From JABURQ01 sp029243145 (GTDB lineage: Bacteria; Planctomycetota; Planctomycetia; Planctomycetales; Planctomycetaceae): a DNA stretch of 64,000 nt. This document shows, one piece after another, positions 53,633 through 62,512 of this stretch. Below the pieces are notes generated by a model that had not been told where the DNA came from, searched no databases, and was given only the letters and a program-made list of their open reading frames with translations. Numbering within the stretch: the first letter of the stretch is position 1; every line of letters begins with the position of its first letter. The stretch is from assembly GCA_965660145.1 (NCBI GenBank), contig CBFHYX010000002.1, positions 62,001-126,000 of the forward strand, given 5' to 3'. The position numbers were made by a program, and so were the translations under genes.

Positions 53633-54553
53633 ATGCGCGCCGGATCTCTACGACAATCATCTTTATTGTTTCTGACCGCAGGACTGTTCGTTCTCCAAAT
53701 GGGAGTGACAGTACGTGCCGACAATCCGAAGTCTGCGGATGACTTACTTTCCCGTGTCAAAGTGGCTCAGGAAGGAAGTTCTTCGAAGAGTGACCGAGAG
53801 GAAGCGATTCGACAAATTCCGTTTACAAAATTAAATGCAGCGCAGCAACAAGAAGTCCGTGCCATTGTGAATTCAACGGACCTGTTTCGTCGCTTGCCGA
53901 CGCTGAGCTTTGAAGTCGATCCTGGCGTGTATCAATACTTTGTGCAACACCCTGATGTCGTCGTGTCGATCTGGCGAGCTCTCAATGTGTCTCAATACCA
54001 AATGAAGCAAACCGGGATTCAGGATTATGAAGCCGATAGTGGGGATGGAACTTTAGGCGTTCTCGAAGTCTTGCATCGTGATGAGAATCATCAGGTTGTG
54101 TTATGTCACGGCGAGATGACTAGTCCGATACTCAAACGAAAAATTCGTTCCAAAGCCATCTTGCAACTGGTGAGTGTTTATTCGTCTGATCGAAGTGGTC
54201 GGACGTTTGTGACCCACCGCGTTGATATGTTTGTCTCATTTCCCAACCAAGGTTTTGGGACGGCTGCCAAATTGACCAAACCATTCAGTAGCTTGATCAT
54301 CGACCGAAATTTTCGCGAAGTGAGCCTGTTTGTACAGATGATGTCGCTCGCGATGACCCATCAGCCTGACTGGGTCGAAGGTCTCACTTGTAAAATGGAA
54401 GGCGTGTTGGCAATTCGCAAAAAAGAATTAGTCGATCTGACTGCTCGCGTATTCGTTGCGAATCGGGAACGAAGCCAATCGAATACGACCGCGATCAAGG
54501 ACGAGGAACAAAAAGTCGCCGTAAAACCTCTCGACATCAGTGCGATGAAGTGA
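53633..54553 (+). CDS. Secreted protein of unknown function
   Basis: The 306-residue protein has a signal peptide (SSLLFLTAGLFVLQMGVTVRA) and an alpha/beta body without known motif. VDPGVYQYFVQHPDVVVSIW and the later WVEGLTCKMEGVLAIRKKEL are the most conserved-looking stretches. It is followed by the YceH-like gene in the same orientation. No function can be assigned. Confidence 0.72.
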   Translation: MRAGSLRQSSLLFLTAGLFVLQMGVTVRADNPKSADDLLSRVKVAQEGSSSKSDREEAIRQIPFTKLNAAQQQEVRAIVNSTDLFRRLPTLSFEVDPGVYQYFVQHPDVVVSIWRALNVSQYQMKQTGIQDYEADSGDGTLGVLEVLHRDENHQVVLCHGEMTSPILKRKIRSKAILQLVSVYSSDRSGRTFVTHRVDMFVSFPNQGFGTAAKLTKPFSSLIIDRNFREVSLFVQMMSLAMTHQPDWVEGLTCKMEGVLAIRKKELVDLTARVFVANRERSQSNTTAIKDEEQKVAVKPLDISAMK

Positions 54554-54650
54554 TCTTCCTCTATTCTTTTTGAACTGGGGCTTGGCGTCAGGGCCAAAAT
54601 CCATCAAAATGCCTGCTTGCAAATCATCGCGTTCTTTTTGCAGGGATGGC

Positions 54651-55463
54651 ATGTCTGAACACACTACTGATAAATTGACCGAATTCCCCGCTCTCGACCG
54701 TCGTCAACGACGAGTCCTTGGAGTTCTCATCGAAAAGGGAATGACAACACCCGAGTATTATCCACTCACGCTAAAAGCAGTCACCACTGGTTGTAACCAG
54801 AAAAGCAATCGTGATCCGGTGACGAATCTCGATGAAGAAACGGTATTGGAAACACTGGAAGAATTGCGTGAACTTGGTTTCACAGCAACCGTTCATACCG
54901 ATGGTGGACGAGCGGAACGATATCGCCATTACATCAGACATCGGTTTGATCTCACCGAGCCTCAAATTGCCGTCTTCGCAGAATTGCTACTTCGCGGGCG
55001 TCAGCAATTGGGTGAACTTCGCTCTCGCGCCAGCCGCATGACGGCAATCGAATCTCTGGATGTTCTCCGAGACGCGCTTGGTGGGTTAATGCAAATGGAT
55101 GCCGTGCGAGCTACGGGAGACTTGAAACGACGTGGCATTGAAGTTGACCACGGTTTATATCTCGACAGCGAAGGAGAATCAAAATTTGGTGCGAATGTCT
55201 CTCCGCCAGATGTACGACCTGCCGCTTCTGTGAATCAACCCTCTTCTTCTCCTCCTTCAGCCGCCGCGTTACCTCAATCCGAGGCTCCTGAAATCCGAGT
55301 CGATTTGTCAGAAATCGAGACAACCGTTTCTGAACTGGAACAGAGCCAGCAACAGTTGGAGGCTGATAATCGAGAGTTAACCGAGCATGTAAATCGCCTG
55401 GAAGAACTTGTCCGGCAATTGAGTGATCAATTGGATGATCTCAAGCAGCAATTGGGAGTATGA
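54651..55463 (+). CDS. YceH-like DUF480 protein with C-terminal coiled coil
   Basis: The 270-residue protein has the DUF480 tandem winged-helix pattern (LDRRQRRVLGVLIEKGMTTPEYYPLTLKAV and TGCNQKSNRDPV near residues 10-50, then LTEPQIAVFAELLLRG). The final 50 residues are a predicted coiled coil (SELEQSQQQLEADNRELTEHVNRLEELV). Start ATG 54651 is supported by AGGG at a 7-base spacing; the earlier frame starts lack it. The family is possibly DNA-binding. Function is unknown. It ends directly before the convergent small gene. Confidence 0.82.
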   Translation: MSEHTTDKLTEFPALDRRQRRVLGVLIEKGMTTPEYYPLTLKAVTTGCNQKSNRDPVTNLDEETVLETLEELRELGFTATVHTDGGRAERYRHYIRHRFDLTEPQIAVFAELLLRGRQQLGELRSRASRMTAIESLDVLRDALGGLMQMDAVRATGDLKRRGIEVDHGLYLDSEGESKFGANVSPPDVRPAASVNQPSSSPPSAAALPQSEAPEIRVDLSEIETTVSELEQSQQQLEADNRELTEHVNRLEELVRQLSDQLDDLKQQLGV

Positions 55464-55913
55464 TTACGCTTTCATGATGTCATCATCAACATCACATTCA
55501 AAACTGTCAATCATCGCTTCCAGAATCGGGCGAGAGTGCTCTAACTCGTGATCAGTCCCCTGACCGAGAATCAAAACCGAAAAACGGCCTGTTCGCAAAG
55601 CATAGATCGTAGCGGAATTGATCAGTTCCAGACTGACGAACTCCACATCACATTTGAGACTGGGATATTCGCATATTTCTGTTTCTGATCGGTAGAGATC
55701 GACGCTATCGTAGTCTTCCTCGAACGCATCGAGCGCAGAATCCAGCATGGTTTGCGGGTTGGGACGTTCTTGCATCAGCCAAATGGTTAAGAACGTGGTC
55801 TCGGGGCTGGTCACTGAAATGGCGACAGTTGCTCCCTGAATCTCTCGGTGTAGCTTCCAATCGGGAGGATAGAGGAAATGAATTCCATGTTCTGAGTAGG
55901 TTTGCAGACTCAC
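55464..55913 (-). CDS. PsbP/DUF1795-like small protein
   Basis: The 149-residue protein begins YSEHGIHFLYPPDWKL, which resembles the start of PsbP/DUF1795-type domains (a beta-sheet fold with F-x-Y-P-x-x-W). The rest is acidic. Start is GTG 55913 with GAGG 5 bases upstream. The fold assignment is by sequence likeness only. Function unknown. Confidence 0.6.
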   Translation of the reverse strand: MSLQTYSEHGIHFLYPPDWKLHREIQGATVAISVTSPETTFLTIWLMQERPNPQTMLDSALDAFEEDYDSVDLYRSETEICEYPSLKCDVEFVSLELINSATIYALRTGRFSVLILGQGTDHELEHSRPILEAMIDSFECDVDDDIMKA

Positions 55914-56129
55914 CGGGGCCTCACTTGGGTCTTCAGGCAGATCGTATGGGAAAATTGCTCACGCAAACGAGTATTTCGTCTCATTTTTTGTTAATATAAG
56001 ATCATCGAATCATAACAAAGCATAAATGATCGGTGCGAGTTTCGACAGTAAGACAGGCTTACTGATGGAGACAGAGAGAATTTCTCTTGATTTCCCAAAT
56101 TGCATCAGTCACTAAGGAAAGGGTTGCAA

Positions 56130-56513
56130 ATGTCGATACGTGCACAAGCCGTGGCGGAAGTCCTGTGGGAACTCAAGAAAGCCGAAAAGCTGGGAACCTA
56201 TACGTCGGTTGCCAGGCGGGCTGGTTTTTCTGCCGGAACAAACGGACGCACGATGGTTACATGTCTCAAGAAAATTCGCCGCGAATGGCCACATCTGGAA
56301 TGGTGGCGTGTTCTTGAAGATGAGACACTTGTCGAAAATAAATCGGAGCATGCTTCACATCTGGAGAGTAATGGCTTTCCGATGGAAGCTTCTGGTTCGG
56401 ATGAGAAGTTCGTGAAACCGGCAGAGCTGGAAGATCATCTTGTCGATTGGACCGTTGTTGACGGTGTTGATGAGTCCGAAGAAGCAGAAGCAGCCGAAGA
56501 GGTTGCGACCTGA
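56130..56513 (+). CDS. MGMT/alkyltransferase-like protein lacking the acceptor cysteine
   Basis: The 127-residue protein has the winged-helix DNA-binding part of O6-alkylguanine-DNA alkyltransferase: TYTSVARRAGFSAG and GRTMVTCLKKIRREWPHL aligned to the Tyr...Arg-finger region. The PCHR active site would be at PHLEWWRV, and no Cys is present in it. Such Cys-less relatives (ATL-like proteins) bind O6-alkylguanine and recruit nucleotide excision repair. The acidic C-terminus (about residues 80-127) is not in classical MGMT. AAGGAAAGGG precedes the ATG. The call rests on the pattern only. Confidence 0.6.
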   Translation: MSIRAQAVAEVLWELKKAEKLGTYTSVARRAGFSAGTNGRTMVTCLKKIRREWPHLEWWRVLEDETLVENKSEHASHLESNGFPMEASGSDEKFVKPAELEDHLVDWTVVDGVDESEEAEAAEEVAT

Positions 56514-56566
56514 GTGGCTTCAGTCAGCTCTCATTGTCGTCAAATAATGTGTCGTCAAATCAATCA

Positions 56567-56594
56567 AGCCTCGGTATCGTCCGAGGTTTTTTTT
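56567..56594 (+). terminator. Rho-independent terminator
   Basis: CCTCGG (56569-56574) pairs perfectly with CCGAGG (56581-56586), with loop TATCGT, followed by eight T's. It is 55 bases after the MGMT-like gene and 38 bases before the end of the convergent histidine kinase gene. Confidence 0.85.
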
Positions 56595-56631
56595 GTGTCG
56601 TGAAATGGTTGAGTTGACTTTAAGAATCGAA

Positions 56632-58455
56632 CTATGAGGATCGATTCTCTTCTGTCGAATCTTCGAGAGCTTCAAGATTTTTTGTGTTTGATTCGGACGC
56701 TGATCGTTCAGAAGCTTCGACGGTTGCGGCAAAGGATTCCCCCAGCTCCTGTTGATCGGGACGGAGTCGATTGATGCCGGCGTATTTTGAGAGTGGATCA
56801 GAGAATGATTCGTCTGAATCGGGTTCGTAGTGTATGGGAATGCGAATTCCGAAGGTACTTCCTTTTCCAAATTCACTTTGCAGAAAAATCTCTCCTCCCA
56901 AGAGTCGCGAGAGTTCTTTGACGATGGAAAGCCCTAAGCCGGTACCACCGTGCTCGCGCGTGATGGCATTTTGTTGTCCGGGAACTCCCTGCCCTTGTCG
57001 GAATTTCTCAAAGACCTGTTCCTGATCTTCCAGACGAATACCAACTCCCGTGTCGATGACGATGATTTCCATCAATTCGTTCTCGTAAGGCTTTGCTCGA
57101 ACCGAAACTCGGCCTCCTTCGGGAGTGAATTTCAACGCATTTGAGAGCAAATTATTGAGAACTTGCTGGAGTTTTCCGCGGTCCTGGAAGACTTCGTGCA
57201 GGGCCGGATCGACATGATAGGTCATCTCGATATTCTTGCGGTCCGCGATGGGCTGCATGGTCCCGACTTGCCGCTCAATAAAATCAGACAGATCAAATTG
57301 CACCAACTGCAGTTCCATCTTGCCGCTTTCAATTTTGGCCAGATCGAGAATATCGTTGATAAGGGCCATCAGTTGCCGTCCCGAAGACTGAATGTTCGAG
57401 ACATAACGAAGTTGTTTCTCTTCAAGGTTTGAGGCTTCGACCAGCACATCGCTGAATCCTAAAATGCTGTTGAGCGGTGTCCGCAACTCATGGCTCATGG
57501 TTGCCAGGAACTCATCCTTCAGATTATTCATTTCGTAAAGCTGCAAGTTCACATGTGCCAGTTCGTCGACTTTACCGTCCAGATCATGGTTCACGTTCTT
57601 CAATTCATCTTGTACGGTGACGAGATGCCGCAACATGCGATTAAATGCGTGGCTTAATTCTTCAAACTCGTCTCCCGTACGAATGTCGGCACGTAAATCA
57701 AGATTACCACGTGCAATTTCATCCGAGACATCTTTCAGATGCAGGACTGGTTTGACAATCACGTAGCGGACGATTGCATAGGCGCCTAACATCGCTAAAA
57801 AGGCGGTCACCAACGCTGTTGCAATCAGAAATGCTCGTTGCAGTTCGAGATCACCTTCCATCACATTCAGCGGAACTTCAAGCGATGTCATCGCGATCAT
57901 TTCACCCGTCTGATGACCGGCTTTCTGATGATGATGACAACTCGCACACGAGTTTTTAATCGTTACGGCCTGGTAGAATCGAAACTGGTCATCTTCCTTA
58001 TTGTAGTCAACATATTCGGGGACTTTATCTGATTCCTTTTCCAGATACTTCTTTTGACGTCTCCTGAGTAATTCCAGAATCTGATAATGTTCTTCGCCCA
58101 GTGGACGCAGCTTCAAGGCAGCATCACTGGGGTTCTGTGAAGCGCTCACTAGATAAACATCGAGATCTTTGAGAGAGGCCGGGCGTGTATCCTGCCAGAG
58201 TGTTTCGATGGATTCGGTTGTTTTGTCGCGGGACTCGGGCGTCTGTGACCAAACCCAATGTTTATGAGCCAGTTCCTGGCCTGTGATTGTTCGAGCCAGT
58301 CGTAAATTTTGTTCGTAAATGAGTTCGGAATTCAAATACGAATAGAACCAGAAACTGGATGCGATCAGAATCAACATACCGGCTCCTAACAGGAAACGGC
58401 ATTTCCGTTCCAAGCTGGTTTCGCCGAGAATTCGTTTGACGCTACGGTATGACAT
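56632..58455 (-). CDS. Membrane histidine kinase with periplasmic heme-c motif
   Basis: The 607-residue kinase has two membrane segments (about 20-42 and 208-232) around a periplasmic DUF3365-like domain with a CASCH motif (Cys170-His174), followed by HAMP (to about 280), a HisKA domain with phospho-His322 (SHELRTPLNS) and HATPase with N-box (NALKFTPEGG), G1 (DTGVGI) and G2 (HGGTGLGLSIVKEL). A covalent heme sensor domain suggests response to redox state or a gas such as O2 or NO. There is no adjacent response regulator, so the partner is elsewhere. Confidence 0.88.
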   Translation of the reverse strand: MSYRSVKRILGETSLERKCRFLLGAGMLILIASSFWFYSYLNSELIYEQNLRLARTITGQELAHKHWVWSQTPESRDKTTESIETLWQDTRPASLKDLDVYLVSASQNPSDAALKLRPLGEEHYQILELLRRRQKKYLEKESDKVPEYVDYNKEDDQFRFYQAVTIKNSCASCHHHQKAGHQTGEMIAMTSLEVPLNVMEGDLELQRAFLIATALVTAFLAMLGAYAIVRYVIVKPVLHLKDVSDEIARGNLDLRADIRTGDEFEELSHAFNRMLRHLVTVQDELKNVNHDLDGKVDELAHVNLQLYEMNNLKDEFLATMSHELRTPLNSILGFSDVLVEASNLEEKQLRYVSNIQSSGRQLMALINDILDLAKIESGKMELQLVQFDLSDFIERQVGTMQPIADRKNIEMTYHVDPALHEVFQDRGKLQQVLNNLLSNALKFTPEGGRVSVRAKPYENELMEIIVIDTGVGIRLEDQEQVFEKFRQGQGVPGQQNAITREHGGTGLGLSIVKELSRLLGGEIFLQSEFGKGSTFGIRIPIHYEPDSDESFSDPLSKYAGINRLRPDQQELGESFAATVEASERSASESNTKNLEALEDSTEENRSS

Positions 58456-58560
58456 TCAGAGAACTGATTTCAGTCGAGATGAGAGATGAGTCTTCTTGCA
58501 AGGTGTATCTTACCGATTTCCTTCAACCGCGACGAGACGAAATTTGGTAGGAGTCAACAA

Positions 58561-59418
58561 TCAGGATTTCTTTCGACGTTTCGACTGACACAGCGGACAG
58601 AAGAACGTCGATCTCTGTGCTTGAACAATCCGTACTACGGTCTCTTTCTGGCAAGATGAGCAAAGAGTGCCTTCTTTGGCGTACACGCGATGTTGATTCT
58701 GATAACCCCCCGATTTGTTGAGTGCATTCCGATAAGTACCATCGCTGAGTGTCGATCCCTCATATCGGATCGCTTCCTGGAGTATGGATTTCGTATTCTC
58801 GGCAATTCGCTCGATTTGAGCACGAGTTAACTGCTGACAGCGGGTTTCAGGATGAACGCGAGAAGCATGCAAAATTTCGCTCGCATAGAGATTCCCGATG
58901 CCGGCAATCGTCTTTTGATCGAGCATTGCCACCTTTACCGCACGCGAAGAAGACTTGATCCGTTCGCGCCAAAAATCTGCCTCCATTTGGAGTGCGTCAG
59001 GGCCGACTTTGCCAGAGTTCTGCCAATCTCTCCAACATTCCTCAGTGTAGAGTCGGCAAGTGGCCAGACCACGACGATCCCAGAACCAGACCTGATTCGG
59101 TCTCTCTCGGCCCGGAAATGTCCATTTCAATCGAAGATGGTCGGGGTCGGGAGGATCGTCAAGCAGCATTAAACCGGTCATTCGAGGTTCGATGACCAGA
59201 CGATCTCCGGTGGAATGCCGAATCACGATCCGTTTGGCGAACCGTTCCACCGATTCAATTCGGCTGCCCTCAATCTTCTTACGGATCCGATTGAGTGACG
59301 GCTCAATTGTGATTGGCTTACATTTGCAGGGGACTGATTCGAGTGATTTCAGCTTTCGCCCGGTCATTGTCTCGCGAATGCCTCTCACCATTGTCTCAAC
59401 TTCAGGTAGTTCAGGCAT
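58561..59418 (-). CDS. mutM: Formamidopyrimidine-DNA glycosylase (Fpg)
   Basis: The 285-residue protein begins PELPEVETMVRGI, with the processed N-terminal Pro and catalytic Glu of Fpg/Nei, contains TIAGIGNLYASEILH, and ends with the zinc finger CSSC...CPLC (last 35 residues). It removes oxidised purines in base excision repair. Full length; ATG 59418 is the only suitable start. Confidence 0.96.
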   Translation of the reverse strand: MPELPEVETMVRGIRETMTGRKLKSLESVPCKCKPITIEPSLNRIRKKIEGSRIESVERFAKRIVIRHSTGDRLVIEPRMTGLMLLDDPPDPDHLRLKWTFPGRERPNQVWFWDRRGLATCRLYTEECWRDWQNSGKVGPDALQMEADFWRERIKSSSRAVKVAMLDQKTIAGIGNLYASEILHASRVHPETRCQQLTRAQIERIAENTKSILQEAIRYEGSTLSDGTYRNALNKSGGYQNQHRVYAKEGTLCSSCQKETVVRIVQAQRSTFFCPLCQSKRRKKS

Positions 59419-59493
59419 AATAAATATTCACCCAAGTTGAAGGGATTACAGAGCCGGTTTTCTAAGCTGAAAGTCCTCAAACTCTGCCTAAAT

Positions 59494-59526
59494 TACGTAA
59501 GTGTTATACAAGACTTAAGATACGTA
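59494..59526. promoter_or_regulatory. Two TACGTA palindromes upstream of the DUF1598 gene
   Basis: TACGTA occurs at 59494-59499 and 59521-59526, 27 bases apart (centre to centre), within an AT-rich region between mutM and the DUF1598 gene. Repeated identical palindromes may be operator half-sites of a dimeric regulator. No experimental support. The rest of the 318-base intergenic region shows nothing else. Confidence 0.3.
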
Positions 59527-59735
59527 AATTATTCATTTTTTCAGAGGAGGCATCACAACCGGACTCATTGTACCGCCTGTGCACATTCTTTCGAGTCAAA
59601 CAAGGGGGTTCAGGTAGAGAAGCCAGTTTTCACGAAAACTCCTTGACGTAACGCCCTCCGAAGACGATTCTAAGAGTAAGTCGTACTCCCTTTCAGAAAA
59701 CAAGGGCTCTTTTCGCGCCCACAAGGAGTTGAATT

Positions 59736-61508
59736 ATGGCATTTCGCCACTTCGCCCAAATCGTTCATGCCTCTCGACAAGCTATGGTTGCTGCCGTTCT
59801 GAGCGGTTCTGTCATCAGCACTTCGATGATATCCGCTCAGGACATTCCTGCGGATATCGACTCACAAGTCCAGGCTCACCTTGATGCGGGCGAATTTGGT
59901 CCCGCTCTTGAGAGTTTGAAAGGTGTTGAGGATCAGCAAAAACGATCCGAACTCCTTAAACAGGTTGCCGACGCACAAATGCAATTAGGCGAGTTCGACA
60001 GTGCCTATTACGCCATTCGGCGTATGCCAGAACGCGACTCTCGGAATGAAGCTCATCGTGAACGGTCTCAAAAGAACGAGTTGGCCGGTGGTGCATTGAT
60101 CCCAGACTTCACACGATTGATGAATCTGATTCAGTTAGCGGTCCGTGATCCCGATTCACCTTGGGACGATGGTGCGGCGGTTGATGAAAACGTCGGTACG
60201 ATGGAAGGGGACTTTACCGGGGTTTCTGTTGATCCCAACGGTCTGATGCGGACTCTGAGTGAAGTTGACCGTGCGGGGCGTCTGAAAGCGCTTGGATTGA
60301 AAGCTCGCGAAGCCTCGCTTAACGGCGATTTGGCCAAGCCGAGCCAACTCCGTTTGGTTTCCCTGACTCGCCTGGAAAAAGAAGTCGCCCGACTGGCTGC
60401 CGAAGGGCGTCCTGTTGTGACCTCCATGAAGCATCTCGCCGGCCTCACAAAAATTCAATACGTATTTGTCTATCCTGAAGAAAATGAAATTGTCATCGGC
60501 GGACCAGCCGAGCCTTGGCGATATAACGAAGAAGGTCAACCGGTGGGAGTCAGCAACGGTCGCCCGATGCTGCAACTCGACGACCTCGTCACCGTGTTCC
60601 GCACGTTTTCTCACGACGGAGCCGGAACCTTCAACTGTTTAATCGTTCCTCGCAAAGAGGGCCTCAAAGCGGTTTCCGATTTTGTCGCTGCGTCAAATGC
60701 CGGTGGACCACTGGCTCCTGGCCAAGTCAAAGGTTGGACACAAGAACTGCAAAACAAACTGGGAGTCCAAGATGTTGAAGTCAACGGTATCCCGGTCGAC
60801 AGTCGCGTTGCACGTGTCATCGTCGAAGCCGATTACCGCATGAAGCTTATCGGCATTGGCAAACTTGATCCCGTGGATTCGATTCCAAGTTTCTTTGAAC
60901 TGCTTTCGAAAACACGCGAACAGAATTTAACATCGATTGATGCTTTGCGTTGGTGGATGACCATGAAATACGATGCGATCTCTCATAGCCCTGATCGTGA
61001 AGCCTTTGAGATTAAAGGTTCTTCGGTTCAGTGTCTTTCTGAGAACGAATTCGTGACCGCTCAAGGGGAACGCATCCCGACTCGTAAAGCCGAAAAAACG
61101 AACAGCCTGTTCGCTTCATTGTTCACAGAACATTACGATGAACTGGCCAAAGCCGATCCAATCTTTGCCGACATGCAGAACATATTCGATCTGTCTTTAG
61201 TCGCTGCACTCATTCAGAGTGAAGGACTTGCTCAGCGAGCTGAATGGAACGGCGGAGCATTTGCTCCTGGCGGCCAATACGAAACCCGCACTTATGCCGC
61301 ACCGAAGACTGTGATGTCGGCTGTGAACCACAAGGTTTACAATCAGCGTAACATCGTGGTACAGGTTGCCGGTGGTGTTAAGGGTGACTTCCTTCGCGTG
61401 GCAAACGACCCCGCGTTGCAAGCCGAAAACGCAGCATTGGAAAACGTGGAACAATCTGCCGCTGCCCCTGCTCTTCCAGCAGGTCGCTGGTGGTGGGACG
61501 CGAAGTAA
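59736..61508 (+). CDS. Secreted DUF1598 protein
   Basis: The 590-residue protein has a signal peptide and the DUF1598 pattern known from planctomycetes (GNAVTSM-like PVVTSMKHLAGLTKIQYVFVYPEENEIVIGGPAEP). A strong AAGGAG lies 7 bases before the ATG, and a terminator follows. DUF1598 proteins are found mainly in planctomycetes. Their function is unknown; abundance of such proteins suggests a structural or cell-envelope role. Its N-terminal 100 residues contain TPR-like helices (DAGEFGPALESLKGVEDQ). Confidence 0.85.
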   Translation: MAFRHFAQIVHASRQAMVAAVLSGSVISTSMISAQDIPADIDSQVQAHLDAGEFGPALESLKGVEDQQKRSELLKQVADAQMQLGEFDSAYYAIRRMPERDSRNEAHRERSQKNELAGGALIPDFTRLMNLIQLAVRDPDSPWDDGAAVDENVGTMEGDFTGVSVDPNGLMRTLSEVDRAGRLKALGLKAREASLNGDLAKPSQLRLVSLTRLEKEVARLAAEGRPVVTSMKHLAGLTKIQYVFVYPEENEIVIGGPAEPWRYNEEGQPVGVSNGRPMLQLDDLVTVFRTFSHDGAGTFNCLIVPRKEGLKAVSDFVAASNAGGPLAPGQVKGWTQELQNKLGVQDVEVNGIPVDSRVARVIVEADYRMKLIGIGKLDPVDSIPSFFELLSKTREQNLTSIDALRWWMTMKYDAISHSPDREAFEIKGSSVQCLSENEFVTAQGERIPTRKAEKTNSLFASLFTEHYDELAKADPIFADMQNIFDLSLVAALIQSEGLAQRAEWNGGAFAPGGQYETRTYAAPKTVMSAVNHKVYNQRNIVVQVAGGVKGDFLRVANDPALQAENAALENVEQSAAAPALPAGRWWWDAK

Positions 61509-61539
61509 GTCGCTTTTCCAATAATGTGAACTGATTCAA

Positions 61540-61572
61540 GACATGGCTTCTTTCTAGGCCATGTCTTTTTTT
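61540..61572 (+). terminator. Rho-independent terminator
   Basis: GACATGGC (61540-61547) pairs with GGCCATGTC-type bases ending 61565, followed by a run of T's. It is 31 bases after the DUF1598 stop. Confidence 0.8.
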
Positions 61573-61670
61573 GTGCGCTGAGACGTGAGAACCCCTGTGA
61601 TATTTCTCGAACACTCAACACCCGTTTCAAGATGTCAAGATTCGGAGAATCGGAGAATCGGGGACACACC

Positions 61671-61727
61671 TTGACCGAATGTTGACCAAATCTTGAACCA
61701 AATCTTGCCGAATCTTGATTCCTAATC
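61671..61727 (+). repeat. Degenerate tandem repeat, unit about 11 bases
   Basis: Four to five successive units of the type TTGACCAAATC occur: TTGACCGAATG, TTGACCAAATC, TTGAACCAAATC, TTGCCGAATC, then TTGATTCC. Immediately before it, CGGAGAAT is repeated twice (61643-61658). No known element is recognised. Confidence 0.65.
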
Positions 61728-61962
61728 TTCCATACCCTTGAGCAAGTTGTTGACTCTCATTGGTTTACGCGAATAACTTCATTTTGGCGTGATGCCGCTT
61801 TTTGTCGGGACGCATCTTCCACGTCACGCGAGATCGCCTCCTTTCTCACGTTGCAGCGGTCGTCATTCTTCAACACGCGATCGAGTTGTGATAACGTTCA
61901 AATTGCCAAAGATCGAGTTCGACTCTGTTGAGCCGCTGCGAATCTTCTCATCGTTTGTGGTT

Positions 61963-61986
61963 AACCGGACGCTAGCGCGTTCCGGC
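61963..61986. repeat. Imperfect palindrome (REP-like)
   Basis: CCGGA-CGC (61965-61972) pairs with GCG-TTCCGG (61977-61985), with a TAGC loop and one bulged T. Its 8-base stem without a T-tract fits a repetitive extragenic palindrome rather than a terminator. Genome-wide copies cannot be seen in this window. Confidence 0.45.
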
Positions 61987-62479
61987 TGATTGCGTCGAAG
62001 ACAACTCCGCCTCATCAGCCGCTAAACGATAGCCCAAGGCTTATGAATTCTATCAACGACATATCATCGAACCACGAACGCTAACTCTGGTAGAGATAGT
62101 CTAGCAAGATAAGTTTTGGGATCATTTTTGAATCCGAGCCGCCGTCGCGCAACTGTAGGTCGCCGAGCGATCAGCGAGGGCTCAGCCCAAGGGCGAAAGC
62201 AGAAGCGCGGCGTTCCTTCGGGGTGAGAACGAGTTTGTCCGCAGAGTTCGCACAGGACGCAAAGAATTTACAATGTGTATGGCTGGGTCGAACGTAGTGA
62301 GCCCCAGAGATTATCGTCAATGCTAGAGAGAGCTTTGATCGTTGAGTGCCACTGCTGGCTCGTTCAGCAGTTCCAAATCAATGATCGCCTGGACAAAATC
62401 AAAAAAACGCTCTTAACCAATGACAAACGTACTTGTACCCTGCTGTTCGGAATACGTACATATGTCATTGAGGACAGTC

Positions 62480-62512
62480 ATGGCCGAACGCCCCGCATTA
62501 TCCAAAAGCTAG
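62480..62512 (+). other. Interrupted N-terminus of the BlaI-type repressor (ATG to in-frame TAG)
   Basis: ATG 62480 with GAGGA 5-6 bases upstream starts MAERPALSKS, then TAG 62510-62512, directly followed in the same frame by ATG 62513 and MEVARLLWDL. BlaI/MecI proteins usually begin with SKAEMEVARLLW-like residues, so this looks like a Glu codon changed to TAG. The stop and the next start are adjacent, so reinitiation may rescue a near-complete protein. Confidence 0.65.

Larger units (their letters stand above)
61573..62479. other. Gene-poor region with repeats and palindromes
   Basis: About 900 bases without a supported gene. Frames at 61789-61989 and 62275-62727 lack ribosome sites and family likeness. 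A tandem repeat lies at 61671-61727 and a palindrome at 61963-61986. CTGGG (62283-62287) and CCCAG (62303-62307) form a further weak stem. The stretch 62130-62260 is more GC-rich and has no recognised content. It may hold remnants of a mobile or palindromic element. Confidence 0.5.

Noticed and set aside
53329..53760. 143-codon minus-strand frame
   Set aside because: It overlaps the start of the clear secreted-protein gene at 53633 and has no recognised domain.
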